Positions 7,265 through 15,981 are shown, counted from the first letter of the stretch. The stretch is 64,000 bases of DNA from Solitalea koreensis (GCF_900182575.1 NZ_FXSZ01000003.1:358400-422399), one strand, 5' to 3'. The notes: generated from the letters alone by a model not told the origin. Numbers and translations are program-made.

Positions 7265-7999
7265 TTTAAAAAGCTTATTCAGTAAGGTTCTTGAATAATA
7301 GTATAGGCTCAGAGGATGACCGCTACGTAAGTGGTCGAAGTGGCTATGGACGCATCAGCGTCGCGGGAAATAAATTACGGGAGCGGGTGCGACAAAAACT
7401 ACGTTCGGAAACGTAGAAAAAACCATCTCTTTCGAGATGTTTATCATAGCACTGATGTATGATAAAAATTGTTTTTTCATTAATTTATAAATGACGTTTT
7501 GAAAAAAATAAATTATGCTAATGACAAATATTCAAATTTTAATTTGAAAAAGGAAAAATAAAAAATCATTAATTCGAATAGTTGACATTGAAAAGATAAT
7601 TTATTGTCAAATTGTTAATTATGGGTCATGAGAATTATAAATATGGCAATTATTTATCGGGTCAAATCCATGTTGCAATAGAATGGGTATTCTATTCGTT
7701 GTGTAAAAACTGGGTTTTTGCTATAATAAACCGTGGTATTATTCTCAATACTTTTTATAATATTTGAATATTGTCAGTTTTTGTTAAATTCTTAGGTCAA
7801 AGCCACAAGAAGGATACATCGCTTTGCGAAGCAATTCCTAAGGCTGCTGATGACCAGAGATCAGATTGAAAACATGGCATAATAACTGCACTTGAATAAC
7901 ATACTACTCTTATGAAACCCAAAACTCTATAGAAATGAAGCAGTTGTATATTGGAAGAATAAGGAGATAGCGGACACAGCACTCACAGACTAAACATAA
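7265..7999. other. Gene-free spacer between the divergent arginine operon and M28 peptidase gene
   Basis: No convincing protein is encoded. The arginine-operon side has four short hairpins (7349-7465). The middle (about 7470-7790) is very AT-rich. Near 7822-7839 the palindromic string ATCGCTTTGCGAAGCAAT occurs, which looks like a dispersed intergenic repeat. Promoters of both divergent units should lie here, but I could not fix them. Confidence 0.6.
7349..7465 (-). promoter_or_regulatory. Array of four hairpins in the probable arginine operon leader
   Basis: Four perfect stems are seen: GACGC/GCGTC (7349-7362, 4-base loop), CTACGTT/AACGTAG (7399-7416, 4-base loop), CATCTC/GAGATG (7424-7439, 4-base loop) and TTATCATA/TATGATAA (7441-7465, 9-base loop). 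Read on the minus strand, the 7424 and 7399 hairpins are each followed by a T-rich run, like intrinsic terminators or attenuators ahead of the GNAT gene. A remnant of unrelated repeats is the alternative. Confidence 0.45.
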
Positions 8000-9364
8000 A
8001 TGAATCGACTTTTTTTTATCCTTATCGTATTGGCAGCGAGTTTTAGTGCTGAGGCACAGAAAGTTGACACTGCCTATAAAAAAATCACTAATAAAATAAA
8101 TATAGCTGAGCCGGAGGTTCATCGTATCATTTCCTCGCTGGCTTCTGATTCCATGCGTGGAAGGGGTTTGACAAATTATGGAGCTGAAATAGCTGCTGCT
8201 TTTATTGAAAACGAATACAGTAAGATTGGTTTGGAGCAATACAACAATTACACTAACTATCAGCAGCCATTTAAAGCAATTCGAATGATTCCGCAAGAAG
8301 GTTATGTTAAGATTAATGGTGTTAACATTGATCCGCAAAAAGTAATTCTGATAACAGATAAAGCCGAAATTAAATGGAAGAATACAGACTCTGTAGCCAC
8401 TCCTGTTGAAGTTATTGGTCCAAAAGATGATTTCTTAAAACGGTTGAAGCAAATAGAGGGAACTAAAAAAGATGCCATCGTTTTAGTTGATTATAAACAT
8501 GCTGCTGTTTTCGGAGTATTTCGTTCACGTTTTAAACGCGATCGATTTGAAAGCGATTCATCAGCGCTTGCCAAGAACTCTTATGTGTTTATTATGGATA
8601 ATCAAACATCCTTGTCGAAATATGATATTTTAGTTAAAAATGAAGTCAAATACATTAGCATGTATAATGTGGTAGGTATGATTCCTGGTAAAGCTAAAAA
8701 GGATGAATATGTGATCTTCTCAGCCCATTACGATAATTTCGGCTATGTTTCGGTAAGTAAAGGCGATTCAATTGCTAATGGTGCTGATGAAAATGCTTCA
8801 GGAGTAACCGCAGTAATCGAATTGGCGAAATACTTCAAAGAACAAGGAGGCAACGAGCGAACTTTATTATTTGTTAACTATAATGGTGAAACAATTGGAG
8901 GTGTGGGCTCGAAATACTTTTCAAAAAATATTGATCCGGCAAAGGTTATTGCAGTTTATAATATTGATGCTATCGGGAAAGAATCAAAATTTGGGCCTCG
9001 ATCAGCATTTATTACGGGTTATGATAAAAGTAATCTGGGTGAAAAAATGAAAGCAGAAGGGGCTAAAATCAATTTTAAATTTAAACCTGATCCTTACAAA
9101 GACCAAGGGTTGTTCTACCAGGCTGCAAATACTCCACTAGCCTTGCTGGGGGTTCCTTCGCATACGTTTTCAACGGTACAAATTGATGTCGACAGGTATT
9201 TGGGAGGCAATAAGCAGCGGGATGATATGAATACCATTGAATTGAATAATATGACTGAAATTATCAAAGCAATTGCTTTTGCCTCAAAGGATCTCGTGGA
9301 TGGAAAATTCACTCCTGACCGGGTAACGAAATTACGCGACGATCCGAATAAAAGAAATCAATAA
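8000..9364 (+). CDS. Secreted M28-family peptidase-like protein with an altered metal site
   Basis: 454 residues with a Sec signal peptide (cleavage near AEAQ, residue 20). The M28 aminopeptidase fold is visible: FSAHYDN (H243, D245), ANGADENASG (D263), NYNGETIGG (E297), YNIDAIG (D323) and GVPSHTF (H388). Active M28 enzymes usually have two adjacent acidic residues, a catalytic base and a zinc ligand. Here the pair is E297-T298, so one metal ligand is missing. The protein may be a single-metal enzyme or a non-catalytic binding protein. The insertion between residues 90 and 225 would be the usual protease-associated-like region. A weak terminator follows at 9384. Confidence 0.8.
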   Translation: MNRLFFILIVLAASFSAEAQKVDTAYKKITNKINIAEPEVHRIISSLASDSMRGRGLTNYGAEIAAAFIENEYSKIGLEQYNNYTNYQQPFKAIRMIPQEGYVKINGVNIDPQKVILITDKAEIKWKNTDSVATPVEVIGPKDDFLKRLKQIEGTKKDAIVLVDYKHAAVFGVFRSRFKRDRFESDSSALAKNSYVFIMDNQTSLSKYDILVKNEVKYISMYNVVGMIPGKAKKDEYVIFSAHYDNFGYVSVSKGDSIANGADENASGVTAVIELAKYFKEQGGNERTLLFVNYNGETIGGVGSKYFSKNIDPAKVIAVYNIDAIGKESKFGPRSAFITGYDKSNLGEKMKAEGAKINFKFKPDPYKDQGLFYQAANTPLALLGVPSHTFSTVQIDVDRYLGGNKQRDDMNTIELNNMTEIIKAIAFASKDLVDGKFTPDRVTKLRDDPNKRNQ

Positions 9365-9383
9365 GAAATCTGAAATTGACAAG

Positions 9384-9416
9384 AAAGGCTGAACATTAAT
9401 TTGTTTGGCTTTTTTT
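9384..9416 (+). terminator. Intrinsic terminator after the M28 gene
   Basis: GCTGAACA and TGTTTGGC pair (two G-U pairs) around TTAATT, followed by seven T residues; 20 bases past the stop codon. Confidence 0.65.
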
Positions 9417-9516
9417 ATGTTAAAAACGCTCAAACGTAAGGCAACCTTTAATCGGCCTGTCGCGTACTCTTAAATACTCATTAGTTCTTTTTTTCAGGTG
9501 TTTAAACAGTATAGTC

Positions 9517-10017
9517 ATGAAAAAAACAATCAATTTTTTTGAAAGCAATGCACGTTTGATTGCTTTTATTGCCATTGTTGCTTTATCGAGTCTATTGGCA
9601 TGTTCGAGCAATAATAATGATATGCCTACTCCAACGGTTACACCGATTCTCTATTCAGCAACATTTGTGAAAACCGATGCGAATGTAATTACTTCTGCAA
9701 CCGGCACTTTTACTTCAACTCTAGATCCTTCTACTAGAGTGTTAACTTATACAGTTACTTGGAGTAATTTAACGGGTAATCCAATTGAAATGCATTTTCA
9801 TGATGCCGGACCTATCATTATTCCAGTTACTGGCTTTACAAGCGCTATTTCTGGTAGTTATTCCGGCACTGCCACGTTTACAGCTGAGCAGGTTGTTGAC
9901 TTAGGGGCAGGTAAGATATATTTTAATATCCACACCCCAAACTATCCTTCGGGAGAGATTTTGGCTGCACTAACAACAACTGGTGGAACTCCAGCGCCAG
10001 GCACACCGGGGTATTAA
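9517..10017 (+). CDS. CHRD-domain lipoprotein
   Basis: 166 residues beginning with a signal peptide and lipobox LLAC (lipidated Cys29), so probably anchored in the outer or inner membrane facing outwards. The rest resembles a single CHRD domain: ATFVKTDANVITSATGTFTSTL, then VTWSNLTGNPIEMHFHDAG and the closing FNIHTPNYPSGEILAAL. CHRD domains are known from chordin and occur widely as bacterial secreted modules of unknown function. A proline/glycine-rich tail ends the protein. The terminator at 10053 follows. Confidence 0.8.
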   Translation: MKKTINFFESNARLIAFIAIVALSSLLACSSNNNDMPTPTVTPILYSATFVKTDANVITSATGTFTSTLDPSTRVLTYTVTWSNLTGNPIEMHFHDAGPIIIPVTGFTSAISGSYSGTATFTAEQVVDLGAGKIYFNIHTPNYPSGEILAALTTTGGTPAPGTPGY

Positions 10018-10052
10018 TTAATGATTCAACAATTAAGCAGGCCTCCAATATA

Positions 10053-10107
10053 GTATGCTCTTGTAATGTATTCGATAGCTGTGTTAAACAAGAGCATACA
10101 TTTTTTT
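10053..10107 (+). terminator. Strong intrinsic terminator abutting the next start codon
   Basis: GTATGCTCTTGT (10053-10064) and ACAAGAGCATAC (10088-10099) form a 12-base-pair stem followed by a run of seven T. The ATG of the next gene is only five bases after the T run. Confidence 0.8.
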
Positions 10108-10112
10108 GATTT

Positions 10113-10484
10113 ATGAAGAAGCTGGTTTTTTTATTAATTGGAGCGGAGATTTTATATATGGGATGTTCCTATATGGCAGCAGAGCAACCTCCTGATAATC
10201 AGACGAATTGTACGCCGCGGTTCCCGAATCAACAGGTAACGTATAATAATTATGTAAAAAGAATTGTTGCTAATAATTGCACCATCACCTGTCATCGGGG
10301 GGGCGATAGTCAGGGGACTGGAAATTTTACCACTTATGCTGGAATAAGGCAATATACGCCTGATATATTTTATTTCAGGGTTGTGCAAGATAGAGCAGAT
10401 ATGCCACAAGGGAATGCGCCTTTGCCCAAATCAGTACGTGATTCATTAGATATATGGATAAAGAATTGTAGTCCTGAAAATTGA
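10113..10484 (+). CDS. Small lipoprotein with a CxxxCH heme-like motif
   Basis: 123 residues. A signal peptide ends at MGC (Cys18), a plausible but imperfect lipobox. The mature part contains NNCTITCHRGG (C56, C60, H61), a CxxxCH spacing instead of the standard c-type CxxCH, and a later ADMPQGNAPLP with a methionine (M97) placed like a cytochrome axial ligand. Many Bacteroidota have similar small secreted cytochrome-like proteins. Heme attachment through CxxxCH is possible but rarer. The gene starts immediately after a strong terminator, so its transcription must pass that hairpin or start within it. Confidence 0.65.
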   Translation: MKKLVFLLIGAEILYMGCSYMAAEQPPDNQTNCTPRFPNQQVTYNNYVKRIVANNCTITCHRGGDSQGTGNFTTYAGIRQYTPDIFYFRVVQDRADMPQGNAPLPKSVRDSLDIWIKNCSPEN

Positions 10485-10645
10485 TGAAAAAGAAAATTTG
10501 GAAATAAAATTGAACAAACGGCCATTAATTATATTTAGAAAGCTAAAAGTGAAATCTGTAAATTTAAGGTTGGTTAAATCGACCAAGCATTTTAATATAA
10601 GGATCATTGGTGTAATTGCTTTAAGCGTAAAAGATCAGATGCTTC

Positions 10646-11239
10646 ATGACTGAAGAAGACCTGCTTCAATTAATAAATGGTTGTATAAAACAGGATAGAC
10701 AAAGTCAAAAAATGCTCTATAAGGTTTTCTATGGCTTTGCTATGAGTATTTGTCTGCGTTATGCAAGTAATCAGTACGAGGCTTCAGAGATAATCAATGA
10801 AGGCTTCTTTAAACTTTTTACGAACATGAATAAGTATGATCCGGAAAGACCTTTTAAAGCCTGGCTCAGTAAGATCATGCACAATGTTTCAATTGATTAT
10901 TACAGGTCAAACTTTAAGACCTCAATAATGGATGATTTAGAACGAGCCGAGTTTGTAACGAATGAGGCCTCGATAGAATCAAAATTGGCTTACGAAGATT
11001 TGCTTGCACTGATTCAACAATTGCCTCCTGCCTATAGAACCGTCTTTAACTTATTTGCAATTGACGGCTACTCACATGATGAAATAGCTAATATGTTAAA
11101 TATTTCTTCAGGTACTTCAAAATCAAACCTGTTTAAGGCCAGGCAGAAACTACAAAAAATGCTGATGGAACTATCAAAAAAAAATGAAGTAAATGAAGTT
11201 GGATTTTTAGCAATTAACATAAACCAAACACTGAAATAA
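10646..11239 (+). CDS. ECF sigma-70 family RNA polymerase sigma factor
   Basis: 197 residues with region 2 (YGFAMSICLRYASNQYEASEIINEGFFKLF, then PERPFKAWLSKIMHN, residues about 30-95) and region 4 (LPPAYRTVFNLFAIDGYSHDEIANMLNISSGTSKSNLFKARQKLQ, about 125-170). It would direct core polymerase to a small regulon in response to an envelope signal. The next gene, 23 bases downstream, has a cytosolic N terminus and one membrane helix and is the likely anti-sigma partner. It is not of the FecI/FecR type found later in the window. Confidence 0.93.
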   Translation: MTEEDLLQLINGCIKQDRQSQKMLYKVFYGFAMSICLRYASNQYEASEIINEGFFKLFTNMNKYDPERPFKAWLSKIMHNVSIDYYRSNFKTSIMDDLERAEFVTNEASIESKLAYEDLLALIQQLPPAYRTVFNLFAIDGYSHDEIANMLNISSGTSKSNLFKARQKLQKMLMELSKKNEVNEVGFLAININQTLK

Positions 11240-11262
11240 AGGCTTCCAAAAAATCAAGCAAT

Positions 11263-12447
11263 ATGGGCGTTAATAAAAACATTGATAAGATATTTAGGGA
11301 GGGGCTGAGAGAGTCGGAAAATAATACCGTATTCAATGAAAATGAATGGGATTTGCTTGAAAAACGCCTTGATAAAGCTGAAAATAATAAGCGAATCTTT
11401 TTTTGGTTAAAAACTGCAAGCGGGATAGCGGCTATTTTAGTTTTAGGGTTTGTTTTATGGCAACTGCCTTTAGGCAAGCAATCAGCTGAATCAATTCCTG
11501 GTTCAAACAAAGACATCACACAAAATAAAAAAGTAATAAAAGAGCATAATCAGAGCGGAGATCAGCTTGTCAAATCGTTGGATACAAAGACTAAAGCAGT
11601 CACTGAACCAGTTCAAAAGCCCCCAAAAGAGGGATTATTAACTTTTAACGAAAATCCATCTTTTTCATTCGATTCAACAAATGCCAATGTGGCGATTATG
11701 GTGCCCAATGAAAGCAAAAAAGAACTTTTTGCTGATCAAAGAAGCCCTTCGTTAATAGTGGATTCAGGAAGGTTGTCAAGCATTGTGAAGAATAAGGACG
11801 ATAGGTACGCGTTTGAACATAAAAACAAAAGGCCTGTAACTGATCGGCTGGTCTTAAGTTTTTCTGTAGCTCCGGCTTTAAATGGGGTAAATAACTTCAA
11901 AAATCCGGATTTAGGAGGCGATATTGGAATGCTGTTGACCTACAAAATGTCAGAAAAATGGAGCCTTACAAGTGGTGCCATTTACGCTAAAATGCTTTAC
12001 TCTACAGGATTCGAAAATTATAATCCGAATTCACAATATCGGTTTAAGTACGCACCTAGCAATGTAAATGCTGATTGTCGTGCTTTGGATATTCCCTTAA
12101 ATATAAATTATACAGTTTTCAATAAGAAAAACAATAAAATTGGGCTGACAGCTGGTTTGTCGTCTTATTTGATGTTAAAAGAGAATTATAATTTTGTTTA
12201 CGATTATCCAAATCCATCCTATCCTCAGTCATATGAAATAAGAAATAAAAATCAACATTGGTTGGGGGTTGTTAATTTGCAGGCTTCCTACGAACGCAAA
12301 ATAAATTCTAATGTTGGAATTGGTATTCAGCCTTTTGTAAAAATTCCTATTGAGAATATTGGTTATTCTCAAGTAAAACTAAAAACAGTGGGCGTGGCGG
12401 TAAATCTCAATTTTAATTTAGGGCCTTCTAAGTCAAAAAAGAAATAA
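11263..12447 (+). CDS. Membrane-anchored protein with C-terminal barrel-like domain, possible anti-sigma factor
   Basis: 394 residues. Residues 1-44 are hydrophilic with an ENEWDLLEKRLDKAE helix. Residues about 45-67 (FFWLKTASGIAAILVLGFVLW) form one membrane helix. A low-complexity linker (about 70-180) leads to a domain with alternating aromatic strands (WSLTSGAIYAKMLY, GLTAGLSSYLMLKENY, SNVGIGIQPFVKIP) resembling PorT/OmpA-like outer membrane barrels. The layout with an adjacent sigma gene is common in Bacteroidota. The N-terminal segment probably binds the sigma factor (inference). How one chain serves an inner membrane helix and an outer membrane-like barrel is unclear. Confidence 0.7.
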   Translation: MGVNKNIDKIFREGLRESENNTVFNENEWDLLEKRLDKAENNKRIFFWLKTASGIAAILVLGFVLWQLPLGKQSAESIPGSNKDITQNKKVIKEHNQSGDQLVKSLDTKTKAVTEPVQKPPKEGLLTFNENPSFSFDSTNANVAIMVPNESKKELFADQRSPSLIVDSGRLSSIVKNKDDRYAFEHKNKRPVTDRLVLSFSVAPALNGVNNFKNPDLGGDIGMLLTYKMSEKWSLTSGAIYAKMLYSTGFENYNPNSQYRFKYAPSNVNADCRALDIPLNINYTVFNKKNNKIGLTAGLSSYLMLKENYNFVYDYPNPSYPQSYEIRNKNQHWLGVVNLQASYERKINSNVGIGIQPFVKIPIENIGYSQVKLKTVGVAVNLNFNLGPSKSKKK

Positions 12448-12521
12448 GTTTTCTGTTAATCAGATAGTTATGTCTTCTTTTGATTTAATCCAAAATTTCC
12501 ATTTCATTTCCAAAAAACTGC

Positions 12522-12529
12522 TACCTTTG
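12522..12529 (+). promoter_or_regulatory. Candidate Bacteroidota -7 element for the TPP riboswitch transcript
   Basis: TACCTTTG fits the TAnnTTTG -7 consensus and sits about 8 bases before the first bases of the aptamer, so transcription would begin right at the riboswitch. A clear TTTG -33 box is not seen; only TTTC strings occur at suitable distance. Confidence 0.55.
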
Positions 12530-12536
12530 CATCAAA

Positions 12537-12756
12537 TTCTTAAGGGGTGCCTTAGGAGTTAAAAGTGATAAAGTAATAAGTACTAAGTTTTTTAGATAAC
12601 CCAGGCCTGGATCAAAAAAGAACTTAGAGCTTAAAGAACCAAAACTTATAACTCTAAAATACAGGCTGAGATTATACCCATCGATTATCGATTTTCCTCT
12701 AAAAGATCATGATCGAACACCTGATCCGGATAATGCCGGCGTAGGGAGGGAAGTTA
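12537..12756 (+). promoter_or_regulatory. TPP riboswitch (THI element)
   Basis: Conserved blocks are present in order: GGGGTGCC (12544-12551), CTGAGATTATACCC (about 12664-12677), ACACCTGATCCGGATAATGC (12717-12736) and CGGCGTAGGGAGGG. Between the first two blocks there is a P3 arm of about 110 bases, longer than usual (TTAGGAGTT pairs with AACTCTAA at its base). No T-run terminator lies between aptamer and ATG, so control is probably on translation. AGTTAAA (12752-12758, the 3' side of P1) can pair with TTTAACT (12794-12800) just before the start codon, a plausible switching stem. Confidence 0.95.
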
Positions 12757-12811
12757 AATTGTAAGCGGTTACATACCTCTTGTTGCCGTAGGTTTAACTA
12801 TTAACAATAAA

Positions 12812-15259
12812 ATGAAAAGATTTTTACTAATAGTCGTAATGGCTATTTTATTGCCATTTATGGCTTTTGCCCAGTTTACAATAAGTGGGAAAGTGATTGA
12901 CGCTCAAAGCAAACAAACACTCGTTGTCGCTAATGTGGCGATTAAAAACACCAATTGGGGTGTCCAAACAAATTCACAAGGTTATTTTGAGCTTAAAAAA
13001 TTAAAACCAGGTAAGTATACCTTAAGCATTTCTTTTGTCGGATATAAAACAGAAGAGAAGGAAATAGCCCTTGATGCCGATAAAAACATAGAGATTGCTT
13101 TAACAAAAAGTTCATTTGTAGCTGATGAAGTGGTTGTTCGTTCAACGCGGGCTGCAAATAATTCAGCTACCACCTTTAAAAACATCACTAAAGAAGACCT
13201 CAATAAACAGAACTTAGGCCAGGATTTACCTTTCCTGCTCAATCAAACGCCATCTGTTGTAGTAAATTCTGATGCAGGAAATGGAGTTGGTTATACAGGT
13301 GTTCGTATACGTGGTAGCGATGCCAGCAGAACAAACCTTACGGTTAACGGTATTCCGCTTAATGATGCTGAATCACAAGGAAGTTATTTGGTTAACCTGC
13401 CAGATTTGGCTTCATCAATTGATAACATTCAAATTCAAAGAGGAGTTGGGACTTCAACAAATGGGGTTGGTGCATTTGGAGCCAGCATAAATGTTCAAAC
13501 CAATAAATTGAACGAGATGCCTTATGCAGAAGTCGCCAGTTCAGGAGGTTCATTCGGTACATTCAAGAATACCTTAATGATGGGATCAGGTTTGATAGGC
13601 AATTTTGCCTTTGATGGTCGTTTGTCAAAAAATACTTCTGATGGATTTGTTGATCGTGCTTCTTCCAATTTAAGTTCTTATTTCCTGTCAGGTGGTTTTT
13701 ATGGAAAGAAAACCTTAATTAAGTTGAACGTTTTCTCAGGTAATGAAAAAACCTACCAAGCTTGGAATGGAATTCCTGAAGCGCGTTTGAATGGCGATGT
13801 AACTGGGATGCAGGCTTACATCAATCGTAATTATTTAAGTGATGAAGAGGCTCAGAATCTACTAAATTCCGGTAGCCGCACTTATAATTACTTTACCTAT
13901 AAAAACCAGACTGATAATTATAAGCAATCTCATTACCAGGCTTTCTTCTCCCAAGCGCTTAGTCCGGTGTTAAACCTCAATGTTGGGCTACATTTTACTC
14001 ATGGAGAGGGCTATTATGAAGAGTATAAGGCCGATGATGCCCTTTCGAAATACGGCTTGCCTGATGTTGTTATAGGAGGAGACACCATAAAGAACTCGAA
14101 CCTGATTCGCCAAAAATGGCTGGATAATAACTTCTACGGAACGGTTTATTCGTTACAATATTCACCAACAAAACAATTGGGTTTAACACTTGGTGGGGCT
14201 TATAATGAATATAAAGGAGGCCATTATGGAAAGGTTATTTGGGCTCAGTATGCATCAACAGGAAGCATTGATCGCCGATATTATGATGACGATGCCACCA
14301 AGAAAGATTTTAATATCTATTGGAAAGCCAATTATGGTATATCATCAGAATTAAATGCTTTTGTTGATCTTCAATATCGTCATGTTAATTACTCATTTTT
14401 AGGGTATAATCAGGAAATGATAAACACTCAACAGACTGTTGCATTAAACTTCTTCAATCCTAAATTCGGCCTTAATTATAAGTTCGATGAGAAGAACAGC
14501 ACTTACCTTTCATACGCGGCAACGAGTAAAGAGCCTGGGCGTGAAGAGTATGTTAATTCAACGCCAGAGAGCAGACCTAAACCTGAAAATCTCAAAAATA
14601 TAGAGTTAGGTTTTCGTAATCAAGGGGATAAACAATCGGTAGGGCTGAACTTGTTCTGGATGCACTATCGTGATCAATTGGTGTTGACTGGGAAAGTAAA
14701 CGATGTGGGAGAATATGTGCGTACGAATACGCCTAAAAGCTACCGTACGGGTATTGAAGTTGATGGAAGCATCCAGTTAACTAAGGTAATTAAATGGACT
14801 GCAAATGCTTCATTGAGTGCCAATAAAATTGTGGGCTTTGATGAATATCTTGATAATTATGATGACGGATCTCAGCAGGTGCATATTTATAAGAAAACGG
14901 ATATTTCTTACTCTCCATCATTTATTGCAGGGAGCACATTCACTTTTGACCTGGTTAAAAACCTTCAGCTTGCTTTAATTAGTAAGTATGTGAGTAAGCA
15001 ATATCTTGATAATACTTCAAGCGACACACGTAAGCTCAATGCTTTCTTTGTGAACGATTTCAGGCTTGTGTACGATCTTCATCTGAAAGGAATAAAAAAT
15101 CTTGGTTTTACAGTATTAGTAAACAATTTATTCAATACTCGCTATGAAGCAAACGGTTATACCTACGGATATATTTATGGAGGTGAGCGAATTGATGAAA
15201 ACTTTTACTTTCCTCAGGCAGGAATTAACATGTTAGCAGGAATTAACTTAAAATTTTAA
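12812..15259 (+). CDS. TonB-dependent receptor, probable thiamine or thiamine-precursor importer
   Basis: 815 residues: signal peptide (cleavage near AFAQ, residue 21), a carboxypeptidase-regulatory-like beta-sandwich (about 22-105, FTISGKVIDAQSKQTL), plug domain (about 120-235, GVRIRGSDASRTNLTVNGIPLNDAESQG) and a 22-strand type barrel to the terminal LKF. It has no STN domain and no SusD partner. The TPP riboswitch immediately upstream means it is made when thiamine pyrophosphate is scarce, so the ligand is probably thiamine or a precursor (inference from regulation, in line with TPP-controlled receptors known in Bacteroides). A strong terminator at 15279 closes the unit. Confidence 0.92.
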   Translation: MKRFLLIVVMAILLPFMAFAQFTISGKVIDAQSKQTLVVANVAIKNTNWGVQTNSQGYFELKKLKPGKYTLSISFVGYKTEEKEIALDADKNIEIALTKSSFVADEVVVRSTRAANNSATTFKNITKEDLNKQNLGQDLPFLLNQTPSVVVNSDAGNGVGYTGVRIRGSDASRTNLTVNGIPLNDAESQGSYLVNLPDLASSIDNIQIQRGVGTSTNGVGAFGASINVQTNKLNEMPYAEVASSGGSFGTFKNTLMMGSGLIGNFAFDGRLSKNTSDGFVDRASSNLSSYFLSGGFYGKKTLIKLNVFSGNEKTYQAWNGIPEARLNGDVTGMQAYINRNYLSDEEAQNLLNSGSRTYNYFTYKNQTDNYKQSHYQAFFSQALSPVLNLNVGLHFTHGEGYYEEYKADDALSKYGLPDVVIGGDTIKNSNLIRQKWLDNNFYGTVYSLQYSPTKQLGLTLGGAYNEYKGGHYGKVIWAQYASTGSIDRRYYDDDATKKDFNIYWKANYGISSELNAFVDLQYRHVNYSFLGYNQEMINTQQTVALNFFNPKFGLNYKFDEKNSTYLSYAATSKEPGREEYVNSTPESRPKPENLKNIELGFRNQGDKQSVGLNLFWMHYRDQLVLTGKVNDVGEYVRTNTPKSYRTGIEVDGSIQLTKVIKWTANASLSANKIVGFDEYLDNYDDGSQQVHIYKKTDISYSPSFIAGSTFTFDLVKNLQLALISKYVSKQYLDNTSSDTRKLNAFFVNDFRLVYDLHLKGIKNLGFTVLVNNLFNTRYEANGYTYGYIYGGERIDENFYFPQAGINMLAGINLKF

Positions 15260-15278
15260 TCCATCTACCTTAAAACTC

Positions 15279-15313
15279 AGGCCTCTTCTTTTTTTTGAAG
15301 AGGCCTTTTTTGA
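15279..15313 (+). terminator. Intrinsic terminator after the thiamine receptor
   Basis: AGGCCTCTTC and GAAGAGGCCT pair perfectly (10 base pairs) around a T-rich loop, followed by TTTTT. Confidence 0.9.
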
Positions 15314-15416
15314 TAGGTATTATTATTGTATGATGTTTTAAGGTTCAGGAATTTAGATTAAATTAGACAATACGTCCAATTAAATTAGTAACACCAATAT
15401 AACTCAGCATCCAACT

Positions 15417-15917
15417 ATGTATAGATCCGTTGAAGATTTTGTCGCCGACTGGAAATATGAAATCGACGCTACAGAAACTTTGCTGCGTGAGCTTACCGAC
15501 AAATCACTTTCTCGGAAAGTTTACAGAAAAGGTCGTACGTTGGGTTATTTGGCTTGGCATCTTGCAATTGCAATTGTAGATATGTTAACGCAGGCAGGTT
15601 TAAATGTAGAGGGTCCTGCTCTGGACGCTGAGGCTCCTGAGACTGCTGATGAAATAAGAATTGCTTATGCCGCAGCTTCTTCCTCTGCTTTAAGAATGAT
15701 AAGTAAAAAGTGGTTGGACTCCGAGCTTGATACAGAAATAACCATATATGGTGAAAGCTGGAAAAGAGGAAAGCTTTTATCAGTGTTAATATTGCATCAA
15801 GTTCATCATCGGGGACAAATGACCGTGTTAATGCGTCAGGCGGGGCTGAAAGTAACAGGCATTTATGGCCCAGCAAAAGAAGAGTGGTCATCAATGGGAA
15901 TGTTACCGATGAAATAG
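15417..15917 (+). CDS. DinB-like metal-dependent protein
   Basis: 166 residues with the four-helix DinB/YfiT layout. The putative metal-binding histidines are H48 (YLAWHLA), H127 and H131 (LHQVHHRGQMTVLMRQAG), the usual DinB triad, and the C terminus has the typical GIYGPAKEEW. Family members include thiol-dependent transferases and stress proteins; the substrate cannot be told here. It sits between the TPP-regulated receptor and the ThiE-like gene but after a strong terminator, so it is probably transcribed separately. A link to thiamine is only positional. Confidence 0.85.
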   Translation: MYRSVEDFVADWKYEIDATETLLRELTDKSLSRKVYRKGRTLGYLAWHLAIAIVDMLTQAGLNVEGPALDAEAPETADEIRIAYAAASSSALRMISKKWLDSELDTEITIYGESWKRGKLLSVLILHQVHHRGQMTVLMRQAGLKVTGIYGPAKEEWSSMGMLPMK

Positions 15918-15981
15918 AAATAATACCTCCTTTAAAACGTTTTATCTTAAATCCAAAATTTTTCAATACCCAAATTAATTC

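Noticed and set aside
7797..8338. Two overlapping minus-strand open frames near the M28 gene start
   Set aside because: They overlap the well-supported M28 gene or an intergenic repeat and show no family features; their residues look like translated repeat or antisense sequence.
12982..13490. Extra frames inside the thiamine receptor gene
   Set aside because: Both lie within a complete TonB receptor in another frame and have no start context or motifs.
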